Of a stretch of DNA of 64,000 nt, positions 33,323-46,500 are shown in pieces; position 1 is the first letter of the stretch; the number at the start of each line of letters is the position of its first letter. Source of the stretch: Cantharellus purpuraceus (lineage: Eukaryota; Basidiomycota; Agaricomycetes; Cantharellales; Hydnaceae); NCBI GenBank assembly GCA_025174535.1, contig JALBUN010000006.1:1240001-1304000 (forward strand), written 5' to 3'. A program made the translations under genes and the position numbers. A model generated the notes under the pieces. The model was given only the letters and a program-made list of their open reading frames with translations, was not told the DNA's origin and did no database searches.

Positions 33323-34502
33323 ATGAATCAACGCATGGGCATTCGCCGTGGCACACCCACTGTGGCCCGGGAGGCGGACTCGTTACTTGCCAAAGCTGAC
33401 GCCCTTCCCACCGCTTACGAGTTTGTTCTCGGACGGGCGTTGGGTAGTGGCGAGAAGGTATCAACAACGACATCGTCGTCGAATGTGTTACCAATCACTG
33501 GCACTCTGTTCCCGAGCGCAACGACATCTGCGAGCTCGGGAACAAGTCACGGTCTCTCTCAGGTGAGTGACTGTCCGAATCACTTCTTCGCAGAAATCAA
33601 ATGGATGTGGAATCGCAGACGGCGCTGGAGTGGTTATTTGTTGTAATTGCAGTAGGTTTGCTCGCCGTCCTTGTACTTTGGCGGTGCGTCTGTCCACGTC
33701 ATTTTTCAATACACTATCATAATACACAATATTGCGTGATCTGTGCCAACTAGGTGCACTTGCATGCGGTACCGCAATCGTAGACTCCAAGCATCAATGC
33801 TCCCGGATTCTCGTTCTCACGGCCGCCGGCTCCCCTCGTTCTACCGCCCCCGTGCGCAGAATCAGAATCTACAATACTTACAGCCAGCACATATTCGTGA
33901 TTCAGAGGACATCACCAATGGGTCCACCTTCAACCGCCAGTCACGAGCACTCGTGCTCTCACCCTCATTTTTGCATACTGGGATTATGCCTCTCGTTGAT
34001 GGTCGGGGCGTACAAATCAATACTTCCAATCCCACCCAATCCCGTGTGCGCGGACAAAGGGTGAGGGCATTGGACGTCGATGAAGGAGGGAGACGGGGTG
34101 GAAGCGGTGCAGGTGAAGATGGGGATGGGGATGGGGACGGGGACGGGGATCTGGGACCTGGGGACGAGCTCCCAGCGTACGAAATAGGCAAGGGTCCCCC
34201 TGGTTACCAAGTAGCTATTGGGAATACTGCTAGGCCGGACATTGTGGAGGTTGGATTGCCTGAGCGGACGGGCCAATCCGTGCAGCGCCCAGAGGAGTCT
34301 CCGAATTCTGACCCTTCGCATCCACAAGCGGCGCCGGAGTATGCACCGAACCCCTTGTATTCGCGTGCGCAAAATAATGAGCCTGGGGGGTTTTCTCCTC
34401 CTCCAAACTCAACTCCCCAGGATCACCCTCCGCCTCCTGCCCGTAAGCTCTGCAGCTCTCTGCAGCTATTCATTTCAATACTTACTAATTTCAACAGCAT
34501 AA
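33323..34502 (+). CDS. Single-pass membrane protein with PY-like motifs, 332 aa
   Basis: Exons 33323-33562, 33619-33683, 33754-34442 and 34498-34502 close in frame. The N-terminal 80 residues are Ser/Thr-rich and probably outside the membrane. One transmembrane helix follows (LEWLFVVIAVGLLAVLVLW), then basic residues (RYRNRR), setting the C-terminus inside. The tail has an acidic Gly-Asp repeat (near residue 230) and the motifs ELPAYE and PPGY, resembling PY motifs that recruit Nedd4/Rsp5-type ubiquitin ligases through adaptors. There is no obvious signal peptide. Function unknown; a surface adaptor or sensor is a guess from architecture. The final exon codes only for the split proline and the stop. 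Confidence 0.65.
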
Positions 34503-34763
34503 CACATAACACAGTTTTTCACTGACGTTCCATTTTTACTTTTGCTCTGATATCCCATTCTGATTTTATTTTCGATCCTCAACTAGTGAGCCATGTCATT
34601 CTCGTTGTATCTCATGTGATATGTTGCGATGGGTCCAATTGACGTTGTGCGTTACCGAAATATACACTACAGTGTTATACGGACAGAAGTTGGGGTCAAG
34701 CCCAACACAGTGCCGATGCGCTTGATGTCCCTTGCTTGGCGAGCGTTCCTTCTTGGTAGTACC

Positions 34764-35278
34764 TCAAGATGGGCCCGCACCCTGGCAGCGGATTGCATGT
34801 GTGTCCCTCTGGTCTTTTCGAGGATATGAATTCCCGCTATATGACCAAAAAGTCAAAAGCTGCGAATGATTCAGTGAGAAATGAAAATTCACCAATTATC
34901 ACATTGGTATTTATTTCCTTCGGCCTTGGTCTTTTGGTGACGCTTTGCAGCATCGATCGAAGCGAACCTTTCATTACTATATGTCAGAGCATCACATGAA
35001 TTGCTGTAGCAGCGATAGTTGTTAGCTGCGACGACGCACCATGTACCACAACAATATAAGTGTGCATTGCCACAATGCTTTTTCTGCACATGGTTACGTG
35101 CACTTTTTTTGTTAGCGAACTCCCTGTTACACCCTTCATAGAGACATCGAGATTTCGGGCGGTGACCCGGGTTGGGTGATGGCTCTATGTATGAGTCGAC
35201 CAGCTGTCGACTTGCAGCTGGGAGAGACTGGGGGGCATGGTTTCCGGTATCGCTGAAATTCGCCGAAGAAGATTCCAT
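34764..35278 (-). CDS. C2H2-type zinc-finger protein, 131 aa
   Basis: Exons 35278-35040, 34976-34893 and 34836-34764 give 396 nt. The protein has three Cys/His units: CLYEGCNREFANKKSARNH, then CCGTCNERFASIDAAKRH and CDNCGNSYPRKDQRDTHA, with RC close by. Both introns split a cysteine codon (TG/T and TG/C) inside a finger, exactly as in the related gene at 42.2-43.5 kb. The similarity in finger order, intron phase and the AAKRH and RKD.RD.H motifs shows that the two are paralogues. It probably binds DNA in the nucleus, but no target is known. Without splicing the frame seems to end at CDNW, which hides the third finger. Confidence 0.72.
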
Positions 35279-36127
35279 GGTTATTTGGGCGACTGAAGAA
35301 ACACGTCTTCATCCCCTTTATATAGTGGGGAGCACGGTTTCTTGAAAAATAAACGCTGATCGTTGAATAACACCTTCGACCTTTTCACTATCACTTTTAG
35401 AAACGGGCGCACCATGGGGCTTCTCAAAACCGCGCATGTCTGATGAAACAAGCACAACCTGATTAGGATGCCTGAAAACTGGGGTTTTCTGAGGCACGTT
35501 TCCACTCAATGGTCTTGACGTGTATCACGCCATGTACGCCAATGAAACTACCATGATAAGAAGGAAAGCCAGCCGACAAGCCTTCTCACCGTAGGTGTTC
35601 ACCATAGAGTGATTGAAGCCTAGAAGGACCTATGATATCATAACTTTATCAACAAATTATTGCTCCTGGCGCCACGTCATTTGACTGATTATGGCCTCAC
35701 TTCGATGTCCCCGTGCTCTTGATTTGACGACCCGATCTTCTCTGAAAGCTGGAACGAGAATTTTTTGATGCGTGCAATATGCTATATTATTTACGTTATT
35801 CTTTAGAATATTTTGACTCACGGAACGAATCGAAGCATAGGTACATGTATCTTGTTTCATGGTCTCGATATATATGAATCTGGCAGAAGTCATATAGATA
35901 TCAATCAATATAGATTCACATCGGAGCCTGGGACCATCTTCAGGACGAGAACCTCGTGAGCATGTCTCAAAGTAATGTCACATCTTTCTTACATCTTTGG
36001 GCTTGAAACGCTTCAGACTTGAGCTTGAGGCTTCAAATGAATAATCGAATCTATGACTGTTCAAACTCCACGAGCGTGTGAATTCTCCTTGCAGTAGACT
36101 CCGCTGGGGACACTTAGGCGTCACGCG

Positions 36128-37321
36128 TCAGGGACCAGTTACTCCATTATTAGCTCGAGATGTCAACCATTCAACGTTGCGGCGACTGTGTATTATTTTT
36201 AACAAGGTGCAGGCGACAGTGAGCCGGATGCAAACCCCCTGGAGTGACTCAGCGTAGAGGGGGCGGTAAAAGGAATGAATTTTTAACGATCTTATAATTT
36301 GCACGACAGGGTTTGAGGGGGCACTGGCACACAGGCCATGGGCTGCATTATACCCATTGGGGAACAGCTTGGTGACAAAGCGGCTCGCCCGAATGCAATG
36401 GCCTCGTCGGCGAGCATTTAGTTGTAGCAATCCCAATGATGCCGCCCAATCAAAGGTGAATACCATTGAATGCCAAATTAAGTAGAAGTTACCAGGCGAA
36501 TCAGGGAGGCGGAAGGTACGGAACCACTGTCATTCCAAAATGTTTAGATCAAGATAGACTCCAGATGGATATGCTGTAAAGAGACACGGAGGAACTACGC
36601 GTTGGCAGGTAAATCTAAATGCAAAGGTATTATGTACGGATGCACCAATATCGCTTACAGGAGCGCGTATCAAATTGTTGATGCCAACAGCGGCACCGAA
36701 CATTAGGAAAGATGCGTGGGGACGAGACACGCATGACCCTGGCTCATGCGAACCAACCCACCAAGAAAATAGGCACGAATAGCATTTGAATGCCCGGTGC
36801 TGGCCAGGGTGCACTCTTTAATTATTTATTCCTAGTGAGCCGACATTTGTAATTTTAGAGACCGGAAGTTCGAACACATGGATGGGCAGAAGAGATACAA
36901 TGGCCAGTCACAATAAGTGACTATACTGCTGATCATGAGTCTGGCCTGACGGATATTTGTATCTGGTGCATTACAGTGATGGTCTCGTTGCACAACACCC
37001 CCATGAACAACAGTGCATCGGTGCACTGGTGCACTCGCAAACATTGTTTCCGATTAAGGAACAAAACTTAATGCTCCAATGATCTGCAGATAAATAGTGG
37101 CTTACGGTCAGAAGAGAAAGCTGGAGTCCTGCAAATAAAATGCAGAAACACTTGAAACTGAAACAGTCATGATGCAAGGGCAAGGCCATATTGTCTCTTG
37201 GTATACTCAGGTTCATCACGCTCTCGAGCCTCTTTTTAGACTTGACTACCCCGTTAGGGGCCATGATGACTCTTCCCGTTCTCTTGGATTGGCTGTTGTA
37301 AGTGTGAAGTATCAGTGACAA
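36128..37321 (-). pseudogene. Possible decayed membrane-protein gene
   Basis: Three successive minus-strand frames (36971-37321, 36530-36814, 36128-36466) include hydrophobic segments and pieces such as FTFDWAASLGLLQLNARRR, faintly like the last helix and NAR motif of fungal DUF6534 membrane proteins. I could not build a continuous spliced frame. The resemblance is weak. Confidence 0.2.
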
Positions 37322-37764
37322 GAATAAATTACCGTAACCAGAACCTATATGTTGGGCCAGAGGTCATGGTGCTCGTGATGCGCTTTCGTGGTGTCTGGGT
37401 AGGCTAGCAAGGCGTTACTGTAACGGCAATATCAGCATATCGAAAGTTGCGGCAGTCCAGAATGCCTATGGGGAGGAGAGAAATGCCCCAACAGCCACTT
37501 GCTAGGAATGTGCGTAAGGTAAACCCTTAAGCCTCAACATCATCATAACCATCTAAAGCCACCGCACCAACCAAGCTGAATACATAAAGTGCTGCACTTT
37601 CATTATCACACCAAAGCCTCGAGACCGTGACGCCTGGATATCTGCAATGTTATGATGCATTCTTAAGTCACTGCTAATCGAGGATAGGTGCCTTATGGTG
37701 AAAAAAAAAAAAAGTACAGTGAGGAGAGCTTAGATGAGACAGTATGGGGCAATAGAGAGCGATG

Positions 37765-37850
37765 GGAAGGTGAGAGAGGTGAGGGAAGTGAGGGAGGTGA
37801 GGCATATGGGGGAGGTGAGGAATATGAAGGAGATGAGAAAGGTGAGGGGT
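37765..37850. repeat. Purine-rich minisatellite (about 9-bp unit, GGAGGTGAG-like)
   Basis: Repeated GGTGAGGGA/GGAGGTGAGG units with drift. The minus-strand frame across it (His-Leu-Pro repeats) is a by-product of the repeat. A poly-A run lies just upstream at about 37700. Confidence 0.7.
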
Positions 37851-39059
37851 AAGTGGAAAGCTAGGAGGCGCAGCACGGAAGAAGTCGGAGTCCAATCATG
37901 AGTTCATTGAATTTAACGCTCTGAATGCAACGACCACAACACTGCCATTGGACTTAATTGAGACGCGCTAGCCTTTCTAGCATGCATCAGACATATATTC
38001 CAGAAGGTTGGAGCCAAATTACGAACGTCACAAACTCAAGACATTCACTGGCAGACAGATGATCAATATGCTGTGGTATTGCCAATTTTAGTCTGGTTTT
38101 TCTTCACAACAAGGTTCACTTTGGAATCTCCGCAGCCAAGGGACATTAGCGTGAGGCCCAGAAAATTGCTGTAAACTTTTGAAGTCAGGGCGTCCGTCCA
38201 CATTGACCCATTTGGCGCATAATTAGATATCCCCTGCAGCGGGCCAAACTACTAATTGTCAGCGCCTACCGCAAGTACACCGATGGTTTTCACGCTGAGT
38301 ACGCCAGGCTGGGTAGGTTGAATCTGCTCATCACACGTTGAACATGCCGGATTTGAAGTCTCATCATTGCGGCTCCGGAGAACTTACGTTCAAGCCTCTT
38401 AGTATAGGACCTGAAATGAATCTAGAAGAAATCGATATATGGTGAGTCTGTGACTCATTCTTTGCAAAACGTGTGTGACAGTAACTAACGTTCATCATTC
38501 AGCGTTGCAACTTCTAGAATGATAGGCGTTCAAGCCATTCCCGGGAGGGCCGACGGCTGCTAAGCAGACGAAGTTCAGTTTTTAACGTTTGACAAGCCAA
38601 TGTTTCACCCACGCGATTGAGCCTGAACGATCTGACCCGGTATGCACGCCACTGCGCTGAGTATACGCGAAGCACTTATGTACATCTCGGAAGCACGGAG
38701 TGAAATATTATCCCGCATCGACGGTAATCATATTAATAAATGCATCGTTTAGATCAGCATGTCAATGGTTGTTCCTGCCAATATCGATGGGGTCTCAGTT
38801 CCGAACGTGTCCTTTTGAGAGTCGGAATAGCCGTCACACTCATTTCCGCCGCTTGTTGCGTCTACGCTTCCAGTTCCCTCCGTGTTTCTCATTGTTCAAC
38901 CTGCGCTGCAGTTTCTAATGAATATTCAGAGGCATCGAAGGTGTGTCCCTGCAGCCACGAGTCGAAGTGATCAACACGCCGTATCCCGTGAACACTCTAA
39001 ATTGCACTTCAGGCTCTGACGCAATCCTGAGCTGTCAATATTTCAATGGTCCGGCGCTC

Positions 39060-39700
39060 CATATTCCCACACAGATGTGATCCCAACTCCATATGTTCCC
39101 CGCAAGCATTCCAGTTTTCCCTCCAGCTCAACGTGTCGTGCGGCATCCACAGCTCACGGTGGATCCTTTCTGGTAAATCCAGTACAAGGCGATCAATATG
39201 TTACATGTTCCCCACAGATTTCAACTCTCCACGAATCGTCCCATGATTCACAGTTCACGGCGACACCTTCCAGGTAGAGCCAATAGTGGGCGACCAAATC
39301 GCCGCATGTGGCCGACTTTCTAGTGCTTCCTCTGGCTCCGATGAGTCGTGCGACATTCACGGTCCACGACGGATCCTCCCGAGAAAACTAGTAGAGGACT
39401 GCGCACATCCATCTTGTTACCCACCAACTTTTCCAGTTTTTCCCCCGACTCTCGACTAATCGTGCGACATTCATAATCCGCTCTGGAGCCTTTCAAGGAG
39501 AGACAGTGGAAGGCGGCCGACTCGGCACATGTTCCTCACCGATTGCTTCAGTTTTCCCTCTGAGATTCGACGAGCCGCACGATATGATCCACGTCCACCA
39601 CGGATCCTTTCTGGAAATTTTCTTTGCTCAGATGTCCGCCAATGGTAGACGGTTGACCTACCACAAATGTCCAGCCATTTTCCAGACCGTATAGAATTTA
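39060..39700. repeat. Degenerate tandem repeat, unit about 100-116 bp, at least five copies
   Basis: A core like GTCGTGCGACATTCACGG, followed by a GGATCC-containing segment and GTTCCCCACCGAT/TTCCAGTTTTCCCTC-like stretches, recurs in order. Equivalent core positions are 39136, 39236, 39346, 39460 and 39576, spaced 100, 110, 114 and 116 bp. Copies differ by many substitutions and small indels, so the array is old. Weaker traces may continue to about 38.8 kb. Confidence 0.65.
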
Positions 39701-42223
39701 CAAGCTTTCACGGTAGTTCTGTTATTCGGGCTGTTCTGTTGAGCAACCGGCTATTCAAATCCAAACGCAATACTCATCTGTCTTTGCGACTTGTAGGGGG
39801 TAATCCGAACGGGCATCAATAATCCTGGGATACTGCCATGTTCCGCTGATGCAAATCATTGTCCTCAAATATGAGGCTTGTATGTTGTCAACCCCCTATT
39901 ATGGTCTTTCAAACCATTTCAGTGAGGGCATGGACAGTGATATTCCTATTACAGGACACTCATTTCGCTGAGTTCGGCCAAATCTGGTGATTAATGTACA
40001 CCAGCTTGTTATCTACAGCACGGGCGCGTCTTCTCATGCACAATGAAGCCATATCTGTCTGAGGCACGAACGACACCGACACCGGTTTTAGCTACCTCCA
40101 GATCCACCTATCCCTCTTCCGACCTGCGCTTATCTTGTCGACTGCCAGAAGCTACACACCCCTGATTGTTGTTTTATCTACTGAAAGAACCAAGAGGTTA
40201 CAGCCATTCTGGACGGGTACATCACCTGGGAATTGAACAATGTCTGTTGCTGATATGAGCGCCCCGCAAAATCCAGGAGAACCGTATTAGAACAAGATCC
40301 CAACACCCTGCACAACCAGGGCTGAAGGCAACGTTGGGGAGAATAGCGGTTGGCACACTTCCTGCGCTGCTTGCTGACTCTGAGAAGTACAGAAGCGTCC
40401 GCGGACTTCAAGTAGGCAATTCCATTTGTGACTCAACAATTCGAACATCTTTGGTTGTTGCTGTTGGTAAGATGACGGCTGCAATCACTGCTGAGAGCTT
40501 CAGCCCATGCTGATAGCAGCCCATCCAACCTCCCATGTAGAACCCCCTGCTGATAGATCATTATCAGCCGGACTTGGCTCAGTTGCCGGTAGCGAGTGTA
40601 TTTCTGGTTCGAATTCCTTGTGGCCAATTATGAAAGAATGTGAATGAAGGCTTGGCAGTTCAATTGGGAGATGAAAGTGTGTTGAGCCCCGCATGGTTAT
40701 TGTGCAAGATGAAACTTTCCGAGTCTGCAAGTTCCGGAAGGCTCCTTCTCCAAGCAACTGCAAGTAGCTTTGAAGGTTGACATGTTGTCGGAAGTACTGG
40801 GGAGTGGGGGGCAACGGTCGCGCGGTGGGCCTTTTTTTCACAATTCCCTTTTTCAGCCCATACGGACCGCAGCGACGTGATATTTTACGGCACTGTATCT
40901 ATACCAGTTCTCGAAGCAATTTGAAATACCTGATTCGAGAGCGGACGGCTTCGCGACAAGTTTGTAGTAGACAGTCGAGAGTCTTGCAAAATCAAGTTAC
41001 TCGCCATCGCAACCAAATCGTATTGGAGGCACCCTACAGGCACCCTCTGACACTACAGGGTCTATGGTTAAACGGTACACGTTATTTAGTGCAGGTGCCT
41101 GATCCCCTTCTACTTATGTGACGTAAGCCCACGTGTTGCCATGTGGATGCCACGTGCGATCATATCACCGTCAACCACGATGAGTCATTGACGTGGCTGT
41201 TCCTTCGAAATCTGTTAACCGATTATGGTGTATGTGGTTTCGGCGGTTCGATTGGAGAAGCTACGCTTTTTTTACGACCAGCAACCATGGTGCGCAACCT
41301 TTGCTGTACACACGTTGGCGCTGGAGCGGCTATTTTCTAAGGTCGAACCACTTGTATTGGTGGTACGCCGAGCGGCTATCCGAGTTACAGCCGTATCGCT
41401 CACTCCCTTGTTTTTTCTTTCTTTTTTTTTTTTTCTTCGGCAGAGTCTCAGGCCATATGAAAACATCCCATTGAAACGCGGTTTCATTCCCCTCTGCCAT
41501 CTCTCGGACTTCTCCCATGCAAACTCTCTGAAGAATCAAAGGGGAACGAACACGCGAAACTCAGAAGTACATAGCTGCACGAATAACATTAGCGACATTC
41601 GGTAATCACGATGGCTCATGTTCTCTGCGTGAGAAGTCGACAACAGTACAACCCGACTGTGATGCAGGGACGCCTGTTACCGAGATCATTTGACCCCACG
41701 ATCGCCTTAGTCACAGGGAAGCTTATATTCTTCCATTGCCATACATATGAAACTTCAGGGTGATCCTCACTGCACGTGCCGGCTTGTGACCGAGGTCGAT
41801 TCCGCTACCTACAGGACCCCGATAGTGTGGCATTCTCTCAAGAGTGTTCCAAACACACCGTTCGCCGAGGACATGCACCTTGTATTTTCTCTCTTTATAT
41901 GTCCTGACCTTTGTTCTCCTATCTGCACGGCATTTAGCATATGAACCGCCCAACATAAACTAAGCTCATCAGTGATTCACACCTCCAGAACTCTATCATT
42001 CCTTTGCACGAGTGGACACTCAAAACGTCAACTGCCTGCCGACGAGTATGCATGCTCTGTGGCTTATAAGGTGTTAATTAACGCAACCTGAGCCTGAAAT
42101 TGGACACGCGTGTGCTGTGAGGTTCAACTCGATCACCCCCCTCGTGCGTGGCCCTTTTTATGTTTTATTGAAAGACCCTCACTCTGGTGCTAAGGCGCAC
42201 TTAGCACTGGTTTTCCCTGGAGT

Positions 42224-43517
42224 ATGAGGCGTTCTGAAGAGGAGGATGATGAGTACGGTCCGTTGGCAGCTATCCATCCACACCAAAGTCTTGATGATTA
42301 ACGTCCAACACTATAACAGCCGTTGGGTACCCCGGCTCCAGCTCTACCACGCACTGGTCGTCCTATGGGATGCATCCGCAGGGAATTGCTCCAATGTCTT
42401 CAAACTTACGGGCCTCGAGCTCTGGTGCTGGGTCTGGATATGAGAGCAGTACCAGCAGTAGTCACGGTGTGTGGGTGCACGGAAGCAACTATCACAGTGC
42501 ATCATACCCGCGACAGGACCGGGACCCTTACTGTGCGTGGTGTACCTACCTAGCATGAGATTACTTACCTACTACTCCACAGCCCAAAACCACAACCAAA
42601 GCTCAGGTTCCTTTGTCCTCTTTTCCAATCCTTCAACATTGCTTATCTTCTTTCGTTATAGGCCACTACTCAAGCACACAGTGGTCCGCTCCGCATGCTA
42701 GTCATGGACGTCAGAGTATGGAGGTAAGGGTTTCATGCAATGCAGCTTCCCGTTTCTCCTCGCATGCCCGCCCCTCCCTACACAATCATTGTTTTATTGC
42801 CACTCACATCTAGTGACGTGTTTCCAGCCATCCACTTCTAGAGCCTCTACATCCCAATTGCAATGGGAGCCTCATCATGGACAAGGCCGATCCACCAGCT
42901 CGAGTTACCCTTCGACTTCTAACCACGTCTCGTACTACGAGGCAGCTTCCGCAAGTGCACGCCAACCCTCATCCCCCATTGGCGAAGTTCACACCTATGT
43001 TGCCCTGCCTTCTACGCCGCAATCGACAATCGAAACCTACCTCTCCCCCGTGAGGCTCCCAGATACTGACCCGCTCCACAAGAGCAAACTGGCCTATCAA
43101 TGCACTTGGCAAGGGTGCTCCAAGGCAGCCCGCAACGAGCTTTTCAAGTCAAAGGATAATGCTCGTGTGCATGTGCACAAGCACTTTGGGTCAGACAAAT
43201 TGTTTGAGTGTATAGTGCCTAGTTGGTGAGTTTCCGAAAAACAAATCTAGCGTACTATTTGAGATTCATCAAAATGGCAATCCGTCCGGGTCTGGTGTGG
43301 ACATCTTATAGTAAGAAGAGGTTCGCGTCGGAGGATGCAGCGAAACGACACCGAGACACGACGGAGAGTAAAGCATTTTCATGTGGTGTTTGGTGAGTCT
43401 TCTTGCATATCACAACGTTGATATCGAAGGTTACTTACGCATGCATGTTACAGCGGTAAGTTGTATGCGCGGAAAGATTATAGAGACGTGCATCAGAGAC
43501 GTTGCATGGCGTCGTGA
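42224..43517 (+). CDS. C2H2-type zinc-finger protein (paralogue of the 34.8-kb gene)
   Basis: The N-terminal exons are Ser/Tyr/His-rich (for example SSYGMHPQGIAPMSS and HYSSTQWSAPHASHG); the start MRRSEEEDDEY at 42224 is tentative because the first splice near 42262 is uncertain. The C-terminal part is clear: CTWQGCSKAARNELF with a following H-V-H-V-H-K-H run, CIVPSCKKRFASEDAAKRH, and CGVCGKLYARKDYRDVHQRRC, ending CMAS at 43517. Introns split cysteine codons as in the minus-strand paralogue. It is probably a nuclear DNA-binding protein with unknown targets. The two genes point away from each other, separated by 7 kb of gene-poor sequence. Confidence 0.7.
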
Positions 43518-46500
43518 TTTGGGACTCAGAAGCGGCTGACATGCTTTGCCGTCTTCACCCATAAAGCAACAGATTGATGTGCGAGATGCTCGATGAAACC
43601 AGAGACTTTTCGGATTCTTGCAATGTATTCAAACTTGATTGATGGTGCCATTATTTAACGCGCCTGCTTACTCGATACTGCTCGCTATCCCATGCTATCC
43701 GAGTTCCTAGTGTATTGATTGATACAACAGACCTGTAGTAATCAGAAATATCCGCACCGCCTGAGCCCTGAAGATCTTGCACGATGATTTATCTAGTCTA
43801 TCGCGACTAGCTAGCGAATGAACGAAACAACCCCGTCATTCATCACGCAGCAGTGAACTACCATGGATTGCAGAGTCAGCGCAGGAACATTAAACACACC
43901 CTGTCCATGATAATAGCAACAATGCACAAAACACCCCAAACAGAGTTAGGTTCGGACTTAGGCCAAAATTACATTTACATATTGACGAAGGAGAAGACGA
44001 AGAAGGAAGAATCTGTCATGTGTAATTTGGGCGGCAGACGCTGGCGAGTCGCGATCCGAGATTTAAATAGTGGGCTTCTCATCATATCATTGAAAATTTG
44101 AAGGCTCCCTTTCACGAAAGTGACATCGTGTTCGACAGCCAGGCTTCAATAAATGCAGGCAGGGGTCTACACGTGTTCTTCGCCATGCTTAATCTGTAGT
44201 TCTGCACGAGGAGCCCAGCAGCACCACAGAGAATGGAGTGTCGTAACCACACGAAGGAAGCACTCACATATCCGGCAATTGAAAAGGAGTGTGACATGTA
44301 CACCAGATGCAACACAATTCTTCTTCGCAATAAGTAACACTGCGATCGCGGAGAAAGTCGTCAAAACTTTGAATGGCTGTTTCGACAGGCTACGCACACG
44401 GGATGCCAGGAAAGAGTTAAATATTGTGAAACAACCTGAAGGAGCTTTAGCACATCCGGCGGAGATGCTTTTAGAAGAGATATCCCCGGAGAGGCCCTGA
44501 GGTTGTCGATCCCTAGAGGTTCTAGCCTGCTTCGGCGTCGCAGGATCATGTGCCTGAATAGCTGAGAGAAAATAGCAAGGTTTATCAGAGGAATTAGTTG
44601 GCCTAACCCATTGCTTCAAGACTCGATTCTGTCCGACGTACGCAAGCTGTGTTTATGGCTGAAGTTATGGTGCACAAAGTCTCAGTTCCAGGCGGAAAGA
44701 GGCAAGGGACACTTACATGGCAGTCCACAGTGAATCACCTTGGCTAGATTATCACGAGGTGCATCATAGTCTTTCCCATAAGATGACTCACCAGCAAGAT
44801 ATAGTGTCACACTCCTTGAGGTCCAAGATTAGGTCGAGACAGTTATTGATGCCGAGGGGAGAGTAGACCTGCTGACAAGATACTGGTTAGACTTCAGATT
44901 CGTCTTGCCCTCTGTGGCCGTAGCCTGATCCTCGTGGACTTGCTGTAGGCCTGATGGACTCCATGTCTCGTCAACAAACTCATCGCAAGTAGCGATGTTT
45001 CATTAAGGGGTATAACCGGTGAAGGAGTAGTAATAAGCAAGAGCAAGTCTTCAGCAGTAGCTACCTGCTCTATATACAGCGTAGGTGGCTATGAAACGTT
45101 GAACGACAGAGAATGTGGAATATCACCTTGCTGTTCTGACTGACATCTATCCAATGGCTATATGTCTTTTCCACGTTCGCGTTGGGACCAAAGTCGGCTG
45201 CATGATCACAGCTCGCGCTCGCTGTGGTGCATTGGTGGTATATATATAGTCGCGCGCCGCGGAATTCCGAAAGCGCTTGCCGGCTGCCCCACTCCTCACA
45301 ATGATCTTGACGAAGCCATATGACTGACTATACTGTTAAGCCGCTCCAACATGTTTCAAGATTCCACAGAGTCGTCCCTCGGAGAGATGAAGAGCAGCGC
45401 CAAGATCCTCCAGGCATGCAATCTACTAGTCCGTGCTATTTTCGGCTTCCCCCACTTCCATCGTCCTGGCTGGAATTCGTCATGATTATGTTCCACCTCA
45501 CGATGATTCGTGCCCCAGAGGTGGTAATGTAGGGTAAATCCAAGGTCGTCTGATTGACGGGAGCACTCTACAGTGTACAAATACGTTCGTTCAGCATGGC
45601 TGCCACAGGGTTAGCTTTCTGGCGGACATCCACTACCTCCAATATGATTCTTCAGTTACGAACAGCCTGATTCTGGGGGGGCTGTATATCATACATTGAA
45701 AAGTACCGTCCGACATGTCTGCTGCTGGGCGATGTTATACGTTGTGCGAGATTCAATAATCTACTGTTTGGTGACCTCCACAGGTTTCTGAAAGTAGTTT
45801 GCACTGCAACACCGTTCAGTAAATTTCTCGTCTCTACACCCCAAAACTATTGCATTTGGTGGGCTTTCGTGGCGAGCAAGATCTGCAATGTCTGGGGGTG
45901 TCCCGTCAAGGACTCACAATCTGGGTGGGGGCCTTGGATGTGACTAAGACGTGCATCAGTAGATTACCTGAACAGTGGATGCACGTATTAAGGTTCTAGC
46001 CCCTGATATCTTTTTCACCTCATCAGTCTTGCACACCAACCGTTATTAGAGCTTTGGATATCGCTAGCTGCTTTGTAGGGATCAAAGCACGCAAGGAAGT
46101 GGCATTTCACTGGGTCCAAGAGATCAGTGAAGGTGATAGCATCGGCCAACCACAGAATACCGGGTACCATCCGTGCTTCAGTGGGTACGATATATGTATG
46201 GATACCTCAGGCCCGGGACGCATTAGAGCGTGGGCATGCGTGTGCACCGACTCGGCAGGCATAACCCATGTGCAACTCTTCTGGAGAGAGTGACTGATCC
46301 AAACCTCCAGTAGGGTTCTAAACTTGTGTCGTATAGTTGTTGGCAATAGATAACGCTTGATTGACCTGGTGATTGTGTGCCTCCAGATGCTTTCCGGTTC
46401 TCAAGGTAGCTGCCAAATAGAGCAGGCCTGCCCAGGGCTGGTAGCACGACCCATCCAACCCTATCCAACCATGTTGCCTAGGAACACGGCAACGCATGTC

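Larger units (their letters stand above)
35279..42223. other. Gene-poor 7-kb region between the two zinc-finger genes
   Basis: No clear gene. Contents seen: minus-strand frames at 36128-37321 with hydrophobic stretches (possible decayed membrane protein), a GGAGGTGAG-rich minisatellite at 37765-37850, a degenerate tandem repeat at about 39.06-39.70 kb, and weak frames at 40178-40841 (-). A T-rich run lies near 41410-41440. Confidence 0.45.

Noticed and set aside
37674..37895. His/Leu/Pro repeat protein on the minus strand
   Set aside because: It is a translation of the purine-rich minisatellite with no other coding evidence.
41225..41605. 126-codon plus-strand frame with a phenylalanine run
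   Set aside because: The run comes from a T-rich tract; no family features.
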